Shown piece after piece: positions 11,522-22,691 of a stretch of 64,000 nt of DNA. The stretch's first letter is position 1. Each line of letters begins with the position of its first letter. A program made the translations under genes and the position numbers. The stretch is taken from assembly GCF_014656095.1 (NCBI RefSeq), contig NZ_BNBT01000006.1:39160-103159 (forward strand), written 5' to 3'. Under the pieces are notes generated by a model. That model saw nothing but the letters and a program-made list of their open reading frames with translations. It had not been told where the DNA came from and made no database searches. This stretch comes from Streptomyces longispororuber (GTDB taxonomy: Bacteria > Actinomycetota > Actinomycetes > Streptomycetales > Streptomycetaceae).

Positions 11522-12168
11522 CCTCCGCCGGATCCGCCAAGAAGGTCGTCGTCCTCGACTACGGCTTCGGCAACGTGCGTTCCGCCGAGCGGGCCCTGGC
11601 CCGCGCGGGCGCCGACGTCGAGATCACCCGTGACTACGACACCGCCATGAACGCCGACGGCCTCCTGGTCCCCGGCGTGGGCGCCTTCGCCGCCTGCATG
11701 GAGGGCCTGCGCGCGGCCCGCGGCGACTGGATCGTCGGCCGCCGCCTGTCCGGGGGCCGGCCCGTCATGGGCATCTGCGTCGGCATGCAGATCCTCTTCG
11801 CCCACGGCGTCGAGCACGGCGTCGCCTCCGAGGGCCTGGACGAGTGGCCCGGCACCGTCGAGCCCCTGAAGGCCGACATCGTGCCCCACATGGGCTGGAA
11901 CACGGTCGAGGCGCCCGCCGACTCCGAGCTGTTCCGGGGCCTGGACGCCGACGAGCGCTACTACTTCGTCCACTCGTACGCCGTCCACGACTGGTCGCTG
12001 GAGACCGCGAACCCCGCGATGCGCGCCCCCCGCGTCACCTGGGCCACGCACGGCGCGCCCTTCGTCGCGGCCGTCGAGAACGGCGCCCTGTGGGCCACGC
12101 AGTTCCACCCCGAGAAGTCCGGTGACGCCGGAGCGCACCTGCTGAAGAACTGGATCGGAACCCTCTGA
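11518..12168 (+). CDS. hisH: Imidazole glycerol phosphate synthase, glutaminase subunit
   Basis: 216 residues, class I glutamine amidotransferase. It releases ammonia from glutamine and feeds it to HisF. The nucleophile is Cys87 in GICVGMQ, and the His-Glu of the triad are in TQFHPEKS near the C-terminus. The TTG at 11518 is taken as start because GGAGG at 11506-11510 lies 7 bases upstream and the protein then begins just before the first strand ([12 protein letters not shown]). It overlaps the small membrane ORF by four bases and priA by one. Confidence 0.94.
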   Translation: MTSAGSAKKVVVLDYGFGNVRSAERALARAGADVEITRDYDTAMNADGLLVPGVGAFAACMEGLRAARGDWIVGRRLSGGRPVMGICVGMQILFAHGVEHGVASEGLDEWPGTVEPLKADIVPHMGWNTVEAPADSELFRGLDADERYYFVHSYAVHDWSLETANPAMRAPRVTWATHGAPFVAAVENGALWATQFHPEKSGDAGAHLLKNWIGTL

Positions 12169-12893
12169 TGGCGAAGCTCGAACTCCTCCCGGCCGTCGAC
12201 GTCCGCGACGGCCAGGCCGTCCGCCTCGTCCACGGCGAGTCCGGTACGGAGACCTCGTACGGCTCCCCGCTCGAGGCCGCCCTGGCCTGGCAGCGCTCCG
12301 GCGCCGAGTGGCTGCACCTGGTCGACCTGGACGCGGCGTTCGGCACCGGCGACAACCGCGCCCTGGTCGCCGAGGTCACCGCCGCCATGGACATCAAGGT
12401 CGAGCTCTCCGGCGGCATCCGCGACGACGACACCCTCGCCGCCGCCCTCGCCACCGGCTGCACCCGCGTGAACCTGGGCACGGCCGCCCTGGAGACCCCC
12501 GAGTGGGTCGCCAAGGTCATCGCCGAGCACGGCGACCGGATCGCGGTCGGCCTCGACGTGCGCGGCACCACGCTGCGCGGCCGCGGCTGGACCCGCGACG
12601 GCGGCGACCTCTACGAGACGCTGGCACGCCTCGACGCCGAGGGCTGCGCCCGCTACGTGGTCACCGACATCGCCAAGGACGGCACGCTCCAGGGCCCGAA
12701 CCTGGAGCTCCTGCGCAACGTCTGCGCCGCCACGGACCGCCCCGTCGTCGCCTCCGGCGGCGTCTCCTCCCTGGACGACCTGCGCGCCATCGCCGCGCTG
12801 GTGCCCCAGGGCGTCGAGGGCGCCATCGTCGGCAAGGCCCTGTACGCGAAGGCGTTCACCCTGGAAGAGGCCCTGGAGGCGGTGTCGTCATGA
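12168..12893 (+). CDS. priA: Bifunctional phosphoribosyl isomerase A (HisA/TrpF)
   Basis: 241-residue TIM barrel. It isomerises ProFAR in histidine synthesis and, in Streptomyces and other actinobacteria lacking trpF, also phosphoribosylanthranilate in tryptophan synthesis. Catalytic Asp residues are in [18 protein letters not shown] at the N-terminus and in [12 protein letters not shown]. Dual function is supported by the absence of any trpF ORF next to the trp genes here and by established work on actinobacterial PriA. Start overlaps the hisH stop (TGATG); stop overlaps the next start (ATGA). Confidence 0.94.
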   Translation: MAKLELLPAVDVRDGQAVRLVHGESGTETSYGSPLEAALAWQRSGAEWLHLVDLDAAFGTGDNRALVAEVTAAMDIKVELSGGIRDDDTLAAALATGCTRVNLGTAALETPEWVAKVIAEHGDRIAVGLDVRGTTLRGRGWTRDGGDLYETLARLDAEGCARYVVTDIAKDGTLQGPNLELLRNVCAATDRPVVASGGVSSLDDLRAIAALVPQGVEGAIVGKALYAKAFTLEEALEAVSS

Positions 12894-13279
12894 CCGACGC
12901 CCGGCGTGTGCAGGGCGGTACTCCCTGGGAGGAGAGCTTCGGTTTCGCGCGCGCCGTGGCCGCGGGTGACCGGGTCCTGGTCGGCGGCACCACGGCCTTC
13001 GAGGGCGAGGTGCTGCACGGCGAGGGCGACCCCTACGAGCAGGCCAGGGTCGCGTTCGCCAACGCCCTCAGGGCACTGGCGGAGTTCGGCCTCGGCGCCG
13101 ACTCCGTCGTGCGCACCCGCATGTACCTGACCCACGCGCGGGACATCGACGAGGTGGGCCGCGCCCACCACGAGGCCTTCGCCTCCGTGCGCCCGGTCAC
13201 GACCCTGCTGGTCGTGTCCGGGTTCGTCGACCCGCGCATCCTGGTCGAAGTAGAACTCGAAGCATTCAGAGGAGCTTGA
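12890..13279 (+). CDS. RidA-family protein
   Basis: 129 residues, the usual size of the RidA/YjgF/UK114 family, many of which hydrolyse reactive enamine or imine intermediates released by PLP enzymes. [18 protein letters not shown] and the final [11 protein letters not shown] carry the family signature (conserved Arg and Glu). Its position between priA and hisF, overlapping priA by four bases, suggests a protective or accessory role in histidine synthesis; this is inference. Confidence 0.88.
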   Translation: MTDARRVQGGTPWEESFGFARAVAAGDRVLVGGTTAFEGEVLHGEGDPYEQARVAFANALRALAEFGLGADSVVRTRMYLTHARDIDEVGRAHHEAFASVRPVTTLLVVSGFVDPRILVEVELEAFRGA

Positions 13280-13284
13280 GCGGA

Positions 13285-14040
13285 ATGACCCTGGCGGTCC
13301 GAGTCATCCCCTGCCTGGACGTCGACAACGGCCGGGTCGTCAAGGGCGTGAACTTCCAGAACCTGCGCGACGCCGGCGACCCCGTCGAGATGGCCAAGGT
13401 GTACGACGCCGAGGGCGCCGACGAGCTGACGTTCCTGGACATCACCGCCTCGTCGGGCGACCGCGAGACGACGTACGACGTGGTCCGGCGCACCGCCGAG
13501 CAGGTCTTCATCCCGCTCACGGTGGGCGGCGGCGTGCGCACCGCCGAGGACGTCGACAAGCTGCTGCGCGCGGGCGCCGACAAGGTCGGCGTGAACACCG
13601 CCGCCATCGCCCGCCCGGACCTCATCCGCGAGATCGCCGAGCGCTTCGGGCGGCAGGTCCTCGTCCTGTCGGTGGACGCCCGCCGGACACCGGGAGGCAC
13701 CTTCGAGGTCACCACCCACGGCGGCCGGAAGTCCGCCGGGATCGACGCCGTCGAGTGGGCCCACCGGGCCGCCGAGCTCGGCGCCGGCGAGATCCTCCTC
13801 AACTCGATGGACGCCGACGGCACCAAGGACGGCTACGACATCGAGATGATCGAGGCGGTACGCAAGCACGTCACGGTCCCCGTGATCGCCTCCGGCGGCG
13901 CGGGCCGCCTCGACCACTTCCCGCCCGCCGTCGCCGCGGGCGCCGACGCGGTCCTCGCGGCCTCCGTCTTCCACTTCGGCGACCTGCGCATCGGCGAGGT
14001 CAAGGAAACCCTCCGCCGGGCGGGCCACCCGGTCCGCTGA
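13285..14040 (+). CDS. hisF: Imidazole glycerol phosphate synthase, cyclase subunit
   Basis: 251-residue TIM barrel that uses ammonia from HisH to close the imidazole ring, giving IGP and AICAR. Catalytic Asp residues are in [17 protein letters not shown] and [14 protein letters not shown]. The ATG at 13285 is preferred: an AGGAG lies 11 bases upstream, whereas the alternative TTG at 13276, which overlaps the preceding stop, is only two bases from it. Last gene of the his run, followed by a strong hairpin. Confidence 0.95.
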   Translation: MTLAVRVIPCLDVDNGRVVKGVNFQNLRDAGDPVEMAKVYDAEGADELTFLDITASSGDRETTYDVVRRTAEQVFIPLTVGGGVRTAEDVDKLLRAGADKVGVNTAAIARPDLIREIAERFGRQVLVLSVDARRTPGGTFEVTTHGGRKSAGIDAVEWAHRAAELGAGEILLNSMDADGTKDGYDIEMIEAVRKHVTVPVIASGGAGRLDHFPPAVAAGADAVLAASVFHFGDLRIGEVKETLRRAGHPVR

Positions 14041-14097
14041 CCGGAGACTCCTCCGTCCGCGCTCCTGCCCCCCCGAGCTGCCGCGGTGACCCCCGGG

Positions 14098-14122
14098 CCC
14101 GCGCCCCGGGTCGGGGCGCGGG
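14098..14122 (+). terminator. Hairpin after hisF
   Basis: CCCGCGCCCC-GGGTC-GGGGCGCGGG is a perfect 10-bp stem with a 5-base loop, 58 bp past hisF and between convergent genes. There is no U-tract, which is usual for Streptomyces terminators. Confidence 0.55.
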
Positions 14123-14162
14123 TCGGGGCGCGGGGCGCGGCGGGGCGGGCGTGGGGTGGGGT

Positions 14163-14798
14163 TCAGAGGCCCAGTTGTTTGGTTTCGTGGAGGCGGGTGA
14201 TCGCTTCCTTGTCGCCCTCGACCTCCACGTCCGCCGCGTCCTGGCGGCCGAAGGCGAACAGCAGCAGTTCCGAGGGCTCGCCGGTGACCGTGACGACCGG
14301 GGTGCCCCGGTGGGCCACGGCCGTCTGGCCGTCGCGGCGGCGCAGCACCAGGCCCACCGGGGCCTTGCGGCCGACGACGCGGGCCATGCGCTCCAGGCGG
14401 GACCAGAGGGCGTCGGAGAAGACCGGGTCCAGCTCGCGCGGGGTCCAGTCGGGCTGCGCGCGCCGCACGTCCTCGGCGTGGACGTAGAACTCGACGGCGT
14501 TCGACGCCTCGTCGACCTGCTTCAGGTTGAAGGGCGAGAAGCGCGGCGGGCCCGTGCGGATGAGCTGGATCAGCTCCTCGTACGGCTTGGCGGCGAACTC
14601 CGCCTGCACCCGCTCCAGGCGCCCGGCGAGCTGCTTGATCAGGATTCCGCCCGCCGCGTCGGCGCGCCGCTCGCGCACCACCACGTGGGCGGCGAGATCG
14701 CGGGTGGTCCAGCCCTCGCACAGGGTCGGCGCGTCCGGGCCGGCCGCCTCCAAGAGGTCGGCGAGGAGAAGTCGTTCACGCTTGGCATGGGTCGACAT
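14163..14798 (-). CDS. TIGR03085-type metal-binding (DinB-like/maleylpyruvate isomerase N-terminal fold) protein
   Basis: 211 residues. The N-terminal four-helix region has [20 protein letters not shown] followed by [11 protein letters not shown], the pattern of the mycothiol-dependent/DinB-like superfamily in which His residues bind a metal. [11 protein letters not shown] near residue 113 supplies a second conserved His. A C-terminal beta domain ends in LHETKQLGL. It is convergent with hisF and divergent from hisI. A mycothiol-linked thiol transferase or isomerase role is plausible, but the substrate is unknown. Confidence 0.75.
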   Translation of the reverse strand: MSTHAKRERLLLADLLEAAGPDAPTLCEGWTTRDLAAHVVVRERRADAAGGILIKQLAGRLERVQAEFAAKPYEELIQLIRTGPPRFSPFNLKQVDEASNAVEFYVHAEDVRRAQPDWTPRELDPVFSDALWSRLERMARVVGRKAPVGLVLRRRDGQTAVAHRGTPVVTVTGEPSELLLFAFGRQDAADVEVEGDKEAITRLHETKQLGL

Positions 14799-14881
14799 GC
14801 CAGCCAGCCTACGACCGGGCGACCGGTCCGCACAGTGGACCCCGGCCGGACACCCCGCCCGGGCGCGGCACAATGGCCCCC

Positions 14882-15247
14882 ATGAGCAGCACGCCCCCGC
14901 CCAGCAGCCTGGACCCCGCGATCGCCGCCCGCCTCAAGCGCGGCGCCGACGGCCTCTTCCCCGCCGTCGCCCAGCAGTACGACACCGGGGAGGTGCTGAT
15001 GCTCGGCTGGATGGACGACGAGGCGCTGCACCGCACGCTGACCACCGGGCGCTGCACGTACTTCTCGCGCAGCCGCCAGGAGTACTGGGTCAAGGGCGAC
15101 ACCTCCGGGCACGTCCAGCACGTGAAGTCCGTCGCCCTCGACTGCGACGCCGACACCGTCCTCGTCAAGGTCGACCAGGTCGGCCCCGCCTGCCACACGG
15201 GCACGCGGACCTGCTTCGACGCCGACGAGCTGCCGCTCGGCCAGTAG
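14882..15247 (+). CDS. hisI: Phosphoribosyl-AMP cyclohydrolase
   Basis: 121 residues, cyclohydrolase domain only; no HisE pyrophosphohydrolase domain is fused. It opens the adenine ring of PR-AMP in step 3 of histidine synthesis. [33 protein letters not shown] and the Zn/Mg-binding cysteines in DCDAD and CHTGTRTC are all present. The ATG at 14882 is chosen because CACAAT (14869-14874) lies seven bases upstream as a leaderless -10; a second ATG at 14873 falls inside that hexamer. It is separate from the main his operon and adjacent to trpE. Confidence 0.94.
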   Translation: MSSTPPPSSLDPAIAARLKRGADGLFPAVAQQYDTGEVLMLGWMDDEALHRTLTTGRCTYFSRSRQEYWVKGDTSGHVQHVKSVALDCDADTVLVKVDQVGPACHTGTRTCFDADELPLGQ

Positions 15248-15250
15248 GGT
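15245..15250 (+). promoter_or_regulatory. -10 element of trpE overlapping the hisI stop
   Basis: TAGGGT ends six bases before the trpE ATG. Its TAG is the hisI stop codon. trpE therefore appears leaderless, which leaves no room for a transcribed attenuator from this promoter. Confidence 0.5.
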
Positions 15251-15256
15251 CTGCCC

Positions 15257-16774
15257 ATGGATCTCGAGACCTTCCGCAAGCTCGCGGCCGACCGCCGTGT
15301 GATCCCCGTCAGCCGCAGGCTCCTGGCGGACGGGGACACCCCGGTCGGGCTCTACCGCAAGCTCGCCGCCGAGCGCCCCGGCACCTTCCTCCTGGAGTCC
15401 GCCGAGAACGGCCGCGCCGACTTCCTCTGGTCTCGCTACTCCTTCGTCGGCGTCCGCAGCGCCGCCGCCCTCACCGTGCGCGACGGCGAGGCCCACTGGC
15501 TCGGCACCCCGCCCGTCGGCGTGCCCACGTCCGGTGACCCGCTCGCCGCCCTGCGCGCCACCCTCGCGGCCCTGCACACCCCCCGCGACCTGGCCGGCAC
15601 CGCGGGCCTGCCGCCCTTCACCGGCGGCATGGTCGGCTACCTCGGCTACGACGTCGTGCGCCGCCTGGAGAAGATCGGCCCCGGCGAGGTCGACGACCTG
15701 CGGCTGCCCGAGCTGACCATGCTCCTCACGAGTGACCTCGCGGTCCTCGACCACTGGGACGGCTCGGTCCTGCTCATCGCCAACGCCATCAACCACAACG
15801 ACCTCGACACCGGCGTGGACGAGGCCTACGCCGACGCCGTGGCCCGCCTCGACGCCATGGAGGCCGACCTCTCGCGGCCCGTCGCCCAGCCCCCGGCCGC
15901 GCTCCCGCCCTCCGAGCTGCCGGAGTTCACCGCCCGCTGGGGCGGCCAGGAGTACCAGGCCGCCGTCGAGGACATCAAGGAGCGTATCCGCGCGGGCGAG
16001 GCCTTCCAGGTCGTGCCCTCGCAGCGGTTCGAGACCCCGTGCCGGGCCACCGCCCTCGACGTCTACCGGGTGCTGCGGGCCACCAACCCCTCGCCGTACA
16101 TGTACCTCTTCCGCTTCGACGGCTTCGACGTCGTGGGCTCGTCCCCCGAGGCCCTGGTCAAGGTCGAGGACGGGCGCGCCCTCGTGCACCCCATCGCCGG
16201 GACCCGTCCGCGCGGCGCCACGCCCCGCGAGGACCAGGAGCTCGCCGAGGAACTCCTCGCCGACCCCAAGGAGCGCGCCGAGCACCTGATGCTCGTCGAC
16301 CTCGGCCGCAACGACCTCGGCCGCGTCTGCGAACCCGGCTCCGTCGAGGTCGTGGACTTCATGTCCATCGAGAAGTACTCCCACGTCATGCACATCGTCT
16401 CCACGGTCACCGGTCACGTCGCCGCCGACCGCACCGCCTTCGACGTGCTCACCGCCTGCTTCCCCGCGGGCACCCTCTCCGGCGCCCCCAAGCCCCGCGC
16501 CATGCAGATCATCGACGAGCTGGAACCCGCCCGCCGCGGCCTGTACGGCGGCTGCGTCGGCTACCTCGACTTCGCGGGCGACTCCGACACCGCCATCGCC
16601 ATCCGCACCGCGCTGCTGCGCGACGGCACCGCGTACGTGCAGGCCGGAGCCGGTGTCGTGGCCGACTCCGACCCGGTCGCCGAGGACACCGAGTGCCGCA
16701 ACAAGGCCGCCGCGGTGCTGCGCGCCATCCACACCGCCAACCGCCTGCACGATCCCGCCGGCCGTGAGGGATAG
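15257..16774 (+). CDS. trpE: Anthranilate synthase component I
   Basis: 505 residues. It makes anthranilate from chorismate with ammonia supplied by a TrpG subunit not found in this window. The tryptophan feedback site motif LLES is intact at 45-48, so the enzyme should be feedback-inhibited. The C-terminal chorismate-binding domain has [42 protein letters not shown] and [20 protein letters not shown]. It lies 9 bp after hisI and 7 bp before a tryptophan-associated membrane protein, each apparently with its own leaderless promoter. Confidence 0.96.
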   Translation: MDLETFRKLAADRRVIPVSRRLLADGDTPVGLYRKLAAERPGTFLLESAENGRADFLWSRYSFVGVRSAAALTVRDGEAHWLGTPPVGVPTSGDPLAALRATLAALHTPRDLAGTAGLPPFTGGMVGYLGYDVVRRLEKIGPGEVDDLRLPELTMLLTSDLAVLDHWDGSVLLIANAINHNDLDTGVDEAYADAVARLDAMEADLSRPVAQPPAALPPSELPEFTARWGGQEYQAAVEDIKERIRAGEAFQVVPSQRFETPCRATALDVYRVLRATNPSPYMYLFRFDGFDVVGSSPEALVKVEDGRALVHPIAGTRPRGATPREDQELAEELLADPKERAEHLMLVDLGRNDLGRVCEPGSVEVVDFMSIEKYSHVMHIVSTVTGHVAADRTAFDVLTACFPAGTLSGAPKPRAMQIIDELEPARRGLYGGCVGYLDFAGDSDTAIAIRTALLRDGTAYVQAGAGVVADSDPVAEDTECRNKAAAVLRAIHTANRLHDPAGREG

Positions 16775-16775
16775 T
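16770..16775 (+). promoter_or_regulatory. -10 element overlapping the trpE stop
   Basis: GATAGT, six bases before the GTG at 16782; the trpE stop TAG (16772-16774) lies inside it. Confidence 0.4.
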
Positions 16776-16781
16776 GGACGG

Positions 16782-17465
16782 GTGACTTCCGCAGTGCCAC
16801 CGCCCCGAACCGACGACGAGCCCCGTACCGACGACGAGCCCCGTACCGACGGCGAGCCCCGGGCCGCCGCCGCGGGCCGCCCCCCGCGCGGCGGCCGGCG
16901 CAGCCTCGCCGCCGCCCTGGTGCTCGGCGCGGCGGGCGCGGCCCTCGCGCTGCTCGCCTCCCGCCAGTCCTGGGCGCACGGCACGGCGGCCGTGGCCGGC
17001 GGCGACTTCCCGCTGACCGCCAAGGGCAGCGACGTCACGGGCGTGCCCGCCGCGCTCGCGATAGTCGGCCTGGCCGCGCTCGTCGCCGTCTTCGCGGTCC
17101 GCCGCGCCGGGCGCCTGCTCGTCTCCCTGCTGCTCGCCCTGAGCGGCGTCGGCATCGTCGTGGCGGCGCTGCTCGGCGCCGACGACAGCGCCGCCCTCGA
17201 CGAGAAGGCCGCCGAGGCCTCCGGCGACGCCGCCGCGCGGGTCGCCGGCCTCAGCCACACCGGCTGGCCGTACGCGGCCGTCGCCGCGGGCGCCCTCATC
17301 CTGGTCGCGGGACTCCTCGCGGTGTTCCGCGGCCGCGACTGGCCCGCCATGTCCGGCCGCTACGAGCGCGCCGGCGCGCCCCGCCCGAAGGCCCGCCGCG
17401 CCCCCGACCCCGACCGCCCCGAGGAACTCTGGAAGGCGATCGACCGGGGCGAGGACCCGACCTGA
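16782..17465 (+). CDS. Trp-associated membrane protein (TIGR02234 family)
   Basis: 227 residues with four predicted membrane helices near 40-58, 84-101, 107-126 and 164-183. The family is found beside tryptophan genes in actinobacteria and is of unknown function; a transport or sensing role is speculation. The N-terminus contains three tandem DEPRTD-like units encoded by an 18-bp repeat (16807-16861), giving a short acidic/basic low-complexity segment. The GTG start follows the leaderless element overlapping the trpE stop. Confidence 0.82.
   Translation: MTSAVPPPRTDDEPRTDDEPRTDGEPRAAAAGRPPRGGRRSLAAALVLGAAGAALALLASRQSWAHGTAAVAGGDFPLTAKGSDVTGVPAALAIVGLAALVAVFAVRRAGRLLVSLLLALSGVGIVVAALLGADDSAALDEKAAEASGDAAARVAGLSHTGWPYAAVAAGALILVAGLLAVFRGRDWPAMSGRYERAGAPRPKARRAPDPDRPEELWKAIDRGEDPT
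16807..16861 (+). repeat. 18-bp tandem repeat inside the coding sequence, 3 copies
   Basis: Three copies of an 18-base unit (core ACCGACGACGAGCCCCG) encode repeated RTDDEP. The unit length keeps the frame, so copy number could vary without harm. Confidence 0.8.
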
Positions 17466-17605
17466 GCGGGGCGGGCGCCGGGAGTGCGAGCCCGCCCCGG
17501 CGGGAACCCGCGGCACGGCGGCCGGAACGTCGGCCCCGGGATACGGTCGCGGTACCGGATGCGGGACAATGGACGGGCACAGCCACAGCTAACGAGGAGC
17601 AAGTC

Positions 17606-17824
17606 ATGGCGGGACATGGCCACGGACACACCCCGGCCGCCTGGACCGGTGTCATCATCGCCTTCATCGGTTTCTGCGTCGCGGGTGCCTTCATGGTGAT
17701 GAGCAACCCGGTCGGCTTCTGGGCCGGCATGGGCCTGATCGTCGCGGGGGCGGTCGTCGGCGGCGCCATGCGCCTCGCGGGCCTCGGCCAGAAGCCGCAG
17801 CCCGTGGTCCGCTCCCAGAGCTGA
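17606..17824 (+). CDS. HGxxPAAW-motif small membrane protein
   Basis: 72 residues. It begins MAGHGHGHTPAAW, the signature of the actinobacterial HGxxPAAW family found between trpE and trpC, followed by two hydrophobic helices (about 14-34 and 40-58). The His-rich start could bind metal, but this is not established. A GAGGAG ribosome binding site precedes the ATG. It is followed 13 bp later by a strong hairpin. Confidence 0.85.
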   Translation: MAGHGHGHTPAAWTGVIIAFIGFCVAGAFMVMSNPVGFWAGMGLIVAGAVVGGAMRLAGLGQKPQPVVRSQS

Positions 17825-17837
17825 CCGCGCGCCGTAC

Positions 17838-17885
17838 GTACGCCGATGGGGCGGCCGGGACCTGCCGACCGCCCCATCGGCGTAC
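17838..17885. terminator. 17-bp perfect hairpin terminator
   Basis: GTACGCCGATGGGGCGG (17838-17854) pairs perfectly with 17869-17885 across a 14-base loop, directly after the HGxxPAAW gene and just before the next promoter. Confidence 0.75.
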
Positions 17886-17918
17886 CGGACCGGGCCGCCG
17901 TCGCGGACAATGCGCCCT

Positions 17919-18356
17919 GTGAACGCTGACCAGGACACCCCCGTGCCCGCCGGCGCGGGCCCGGCGCTGCGCCGCATCGCCGTGCCGCTCGGCGTCCTCG
18001 GCTCGGTCGCGGCGGCCTTCGCCTACGTCGCCGCCGTCGACCCCAACGAGCCGGGCCACTACCCGACCTGCCCGCTGCTGCACTTCACCGGCCTGTACTG
18101 CCCCGGCTGCGGCGGCCTGCGCAGCGCGCACGCCGTCGCCCACGGCGACCTGGCCACGGCGCTCGGCGCCAACGCCCTGGCCGTCGCCGGCTATGCCGTC
18201 TTCGCCGTGCTGTGGACGCTGTGGACCCTGCGCGCCCTGCGCGGCCGCCCCGCAGGGTTCGAGCTGGGCCGCGCCCACCTGTGGGCCCTGGGCGCCGTCC
18301 TCGCGCTCTTCACCCTCGTACGGAATCTGCCGTACGGCTCCTGGCTGCACCCGTAG
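17919..18356 (+). CDS. DUF2752 membrane protein
   Basis: 145 residues with about three membrane helices (near 18-38, 80-103, 120-137). The segment CPLLHFTGLYCPGCGGLRS is diagnostic of DUF2752; its CxxC pair could form a disulfide or bind metal. Function unknown. The GTG at 17919 is preferred over the ATG at 17910 because GACAAT (17906-17911) stands 7 bases before it as a leaderless -10 and overlaps that ATG. Confidence 0.8.
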   Translation: MNADQDTPVPAGAGPALRRIAVPLGVLGSVAAAFAYVAAVDPNEPGHYPTCPLLHFTGLYCPGCGGLRSAHAVAHGDLATALGANALAVAGYAVFAVLWTLWTLRALRGRPAGFELGRAHLWALGAVLALFTLVRNLPYGSWLHP

Positions 18357-18527
18357 CGGCCCCATCACGCCCCTCCGCGGGACCCGCGGACGGGCGGGAA
18401 AACGTCCAGGTAGTGAGAGCGTCGCCCACCGGATGCGGGTCCTGCGCGGTCCTGCGGATACCATCGCAGGGACCACCAGGCCGCAGAGGGCAACAACGTG
18501 GAAAACGTAGGGAAAGGTTCCGCTCGC

Positions 18528-19337
18528 GTGAGTGTGCTCGACGAGATCATCGACGGAGTCCGTGCCGACCTCGCGGAGCGGCAGGCGCGCGTCGGCCTCG
18601 ACGAGCTCAAGGAGCGCGCGGCGAAGGCCCCCGCGGCCAAGGACGGCGCGGCCGCGCTGCGCGGCGACGGCGTCAAGGTCATCTGCGAGGTCAAGCGGTC
18701 CAGCCCGTCCAAGGGCGCGCTCGCCGCGATCGCCGACCCGGCCGGACTCGCCGCCGACTACGAGGCGGGCGGCGCCGCCGTCATCTCCGTGCTGACCGAG
18801 CAGCGCCGCTTCGGCGGCTCGCTCGCCGACCTGGAGGCCGTGCGCGCCAAGGTCGACATCCCGGTCCTGCGCAAGGACTTCATCGTCACCTCGTACCAGC
18901 TCTGGGAGGCCCGCGCCTACGGCGCCGACCTCGCCCTGCTGATCGTCGCCGCCCTCGACCAGCCCGCCCTGGAGTCGCTGATCGAGCGCGCCGAGTCCAT
19001 CGGCCTCACCCCGCTCGTGGAGGTCCACGACGAGGACGAGGCCGAGCGCGCCCTCGACGCGGGCGCCCGGGTCATCGGCGTGAACGCCCGCGACCTGCGG
19101 ACCCTCAAGGTCGACCGGAACACCTTCGAGCGTGTCGCGCCCGAGCTGCCGGACTCCGTCGTCAAGATCGCCGAGTCCGGCGTGCGCGGCCCGCACGACC
19201 TCATCGCGTACGCCAACGCGGGCGCCGACGCCGTGCTCGTGGGCGAGTCCCTCGTCACCGGCCGCGACCCGAGGACCGCCGTCTCCGACCTCGTGGCCGC
19301 CGGCGAGCACCCGGCGCTGCGGCACGGAAGGAACTGA
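18528..19337 (+). CDS. trpC: Indole-3-glycerol phosphate synthase
   Basis: 269-residue TIM barrel that closes the indole ring from Cd[13 protein letters not shown] carries the catalytic lysine, and [18 protein letters not shown] and [13 protein letters not shown] follow. The GTG at 18528 is chosen for the GGAAAGG ten bases upstream; another in-frame GTG at 18498 would add ten residues not typical of the family. An upstream TACCAT (18458-18463) could be the -10 of a leadered transcript. The upstream 171 bp contain no run of Trp codons. Confidence 0.94.
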   Translation: MSVLDEIIDGVRADLAERQARVGLDELKERAAKAPAAKDGAAALRGDGVKVICEVKRSSPSKGALAAIADPAGLAADYEAGGAAVISVLTEQRRFGGSLADLEAVRAKVDIPVLRKDFIVTSYQLWEARAYGADLALLIVAALDQPALESLIERAESIGLTPLVEVHDEDEAERALDAGARVIGVNARDLRTLKVDRNTFERVAPELPDSVVKIAESGVRGPHDLIAYANAGADAVLVGESLVTGRDPRTAVSDLVAAGEHPALRHGRN

Positions 19338-19344
19338 CCCCGCC

Positions 19345-19500
19345 GTGCCCCTCGCCGCCCGCCTCGCCCCCGGCTGCCGCCCCCGCGGCTGCCGGGCGCC
19401 CGCGCGGCGCGTGCACGGACGGCGGGTGCGCTACGTCGTCGGGGACGAGCCCGGACAGGTCAACGGCATGCGATGGCGCCGGGGCGGCGCGCGCCCCTGA
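19345..19500 (+). CDS. trpM: Tryptophan biosynthesis modulator TrpM
   Basis: 51 residues from GTG, very Arg-rich and with three Cys. It contains GCRPRGCRAPARRVHGRRV then YVVGDEPGQVNGMRWRRGG, matching the small protein between trpC and trpB in Streptomyces coelicolor, known as TrpX or TrpM and reported to modulate tryptophan supply and differentiation. The mechanism is not evident from sequence. GGAAGGA lies 12 bases upstream, and only 7 bp separate it from trpC, so the two are co-transcribed. Confidence 0.85.
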   Translation: MPLAARLAPGCRPRGCRAPARRVHGRRVRYVVGDEPGQVNGMRWRRGGARP

Positions 19501-19580
19501 CCCCGTCGCGACCGGCCCCGCACGCCCGGGCCGGTACGCCGGGGCGGCCCGCCGTCGCGGCCGACCCTCCTGCTCCGCCC

Positions 19581-19602
19581 ACCCCCGGCCCACCCCGGGG
19601 GT
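19581..19602 (+). terminator. Hairpin in the trpM-trpB gap
   Basis: ACCCCCGG-CCCACC-CCGGGGGT, an 8-bp perfect stem in the 219-bp GC-rich gap between trpM and trpB. It could attenuate read-through into trpBA. The rest of the gap shows no ORF with Trp codons and no clear promoter. Confidence 0.4.
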
Positions 19603-19719
19603 CCGCCCCGCGCGCCCCTGACCCGGGGCGGTGACGGGCGGGTGGACGGGGGACCGCGGCGGTGCGCGGGCGCGCAGACGGTGACCACGTCCGCCCGAGC
19701 AGACACATGAGGTGTCCCC

Positions 19720-20999
<1,280 letters not shown>

Positions 21000-21003
<4 letters not shown>

Positions 21004-21845
21004 CCGGGACCGCAGCCACCGGCGGACAGATCCGCCTGCTGACCGACACCATCGCCGCCGCCAGGGCCGAGGGCAGGGCCGCGCTCATCGCGTACCTGCC
21101 CGCGGGGTTCCCGACCGTCGACGGCGGCATCGAGGCCGTGAAGGCCGTCTTCGACGGCGGCGCCGACATCGTGGAGGTGGGCCTGCCGCACAGCGACCCC
21201 GTCCTCGACGGCCCCGTCATCCAGACCGCCGACGACATCGCTCTGCGCGGCGGCGTGAAGATCGCCGACGTGCTGCGCACGGTGCGCGAGGCCCACGCGG
21301 CCACCGGCAAGCCGGTGCTCGTCATGACGTACTGGAACCCCATCGACCGCTACGGCGTGGAGCGGTTCACCGCCGAGCTGGCCGAGGCGGGCGGCGCGGG
21401 CTGCATCCTGCCCGACCTGCCCGTGCAGGAGTCCGCGCTGTGGCGCGAGCACGCGGCCAAGCACGACCTGGCCACCGTCTTCGTCGTCGCGCCGAGCAGC
21501 AAGGACGAGCGGCTCGCGACGATCACGGCGGCCGGCTCGGGCTTCGTGTACGCCGCCTCGCTGATGGGCGTCACCGGCACCCGGGCCTCCGTGGGCGCCC
21601 AGGCGCGGACCCTGGTGGAGCGCACCCGCGCCACCACCGACCTGCCGGTCTGCGTCGGCCTCGGCGTCTCCGACGCCGACCAGGCGGCCGAGGTCGCGGG
21701 CTTCGCCGACGGCGTCATCGTCGGCTCGGCGTTCGTCCGGCGGATGCTCGACGCGCCGGACGAGGCCGCGGGCCTGGAAGCGGTGCGGACCCTCGCCGGC
21801 GACCTGGCGCGGGGCGTGCGCACGGGCGCCGCGACCACGCGGTAG
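21000..21845 (+). CDS. trpA: Tryptophan synthase alpha chain
   Basis: 281-residue TIM barrel that cleaves indole-3-glycerol phosphate and passes indole to TrpB. Catalytic Glu and Asp are in [15 protein letters not shown]; the [11 protein letters not shown] segment and [15 protein letters not shown] loop are intact. GTG start overlaps the trpB stop by four bases. Confidence 0.96.
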
Positions 21846-21908
21846 CTCGTACGGGTGGACCTGGACCGGGGAGGCGCGCTCGCACCTCCCCGGTTCGTTT
21901 GGTCCGGT

Positions 21909-22691
21909 ATGAGCGAGAACAACCCTGACGGTAAGCGCACGGCCCGGGAGCGGCTTGCGGAGGAGCGTGAGCGGCAGAAGGCCCGTGACCGGCGGCGCCG
22001 GGCGGTCCTGGTGAGCGCCGCCGTCGTCGGCGTGCTCGCCCTGGCCGCGGTCGGCGGCCTGCTGGCGGCGAACGCCGGGGACGACGACAAGAAGAAGGAC
22101 ACCTCGGGCCCGGTCGTCGCGCCCGAGGGCGCCGCGGGCAAGGACGGCCTCGCGATCCGCGTCGGCGAGGAGGGCGCCCGGTCCACCCTCACCGTCTGGG
22201 AGGACTTCCGCTGCCCGGCGTGCAAGCAGTTCGAGGACGCCTACCGCTCCACGGTCAACGACCTCACCAAGAAGGGGCAGCTCAAGGTCGAGTACCACCT
22301 CGCGACCCTCATCGACGACAACATGGGCGGCTCCGGCTCCCTGCGCGCCGCCAACGCCGCCGCCTGCTCCCAGGACGCGGGCAAGTTCGCGCCGTACCAC
22401 GACGTGCTGTTCCAGAACCAGCCCGAGGAGACCGACGACGCCTTCGCGGACAACGACAAGCTGATCGAGCTGGCGGGCAAGGTCGACGGCCTCGACGGCG
22501 CCGCCTTCAAGAAGTGCGTGGACGACGGCACGCACAACAGTTGGGTCGCCAAGTCCGACCGGGCCTTCGAGGACGCCAAGCTGCGCGGCACCCCGACGGT
22601 CCTGCTCGACGGCAAGGACATCTTCGCGGACCAGAAGAACCCGCTGACGCCCGCCAAGCTCAAGGCCGCCGTGGAGAAGGCGAACGGCTGA
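21909..22691 (+). CDS. Membrane-anchored DsbA/thioredoxin-fold protein
   Basis: 260 residues. A very basic N-terminus (to about 31) precedes one membrane helix (32-55), then an acidic/Lys linker and a DsbA-like thioredoxin domain with the redox motif CPAC (Cys102, Cys105) and the cis-Pro in RGTPTVLLDG. It should act outside the membrane in disulfide formation or isomerisation. It lies between trpA and lgt, 63 bp after trpA, in an order common in Streptomyces. Confidence 0.88.
   Translation: MSENNPDGKRTARERLAEERERQKARDRRRRAVLVSAAVVGVLALAAVGGLLAANAGDDDKKKDTSGPVVAPEGAAGKDGLAIRVGEEGARSTLTVWEDFRCPACKQFEDAYRSTVNDLTKKGQLKVEYHLATLIDDNMGGSGSLRAANAAACSQDAGKFAPYHDVLFQNQPEETDDAFADNDKLIELAGKVDGLDGAAFKKCVDDGTHNSWVAKSDRAFEDAKLRGTPTVLLDGKDIFADQKNPLTPAKLKAAVEKANG

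Noticed and set aside
13276..13284. TTG at 13276 as hisF start
   Set aside because: It would overlap the preceding stop neatly, but the AGGAG lies only two bases away; ATG at 13285 fits spacing and family length better.
14639..17350. 903-residue minus-strand frame antisense to hisI and trpE
   Set aside because: Low-complexity shadow; the plus-strand genes have all family motifs.
18357..18527. Leader peptide attenuator before trpC
   Set aside because: No short ORF with consecutive Trp codons was found.
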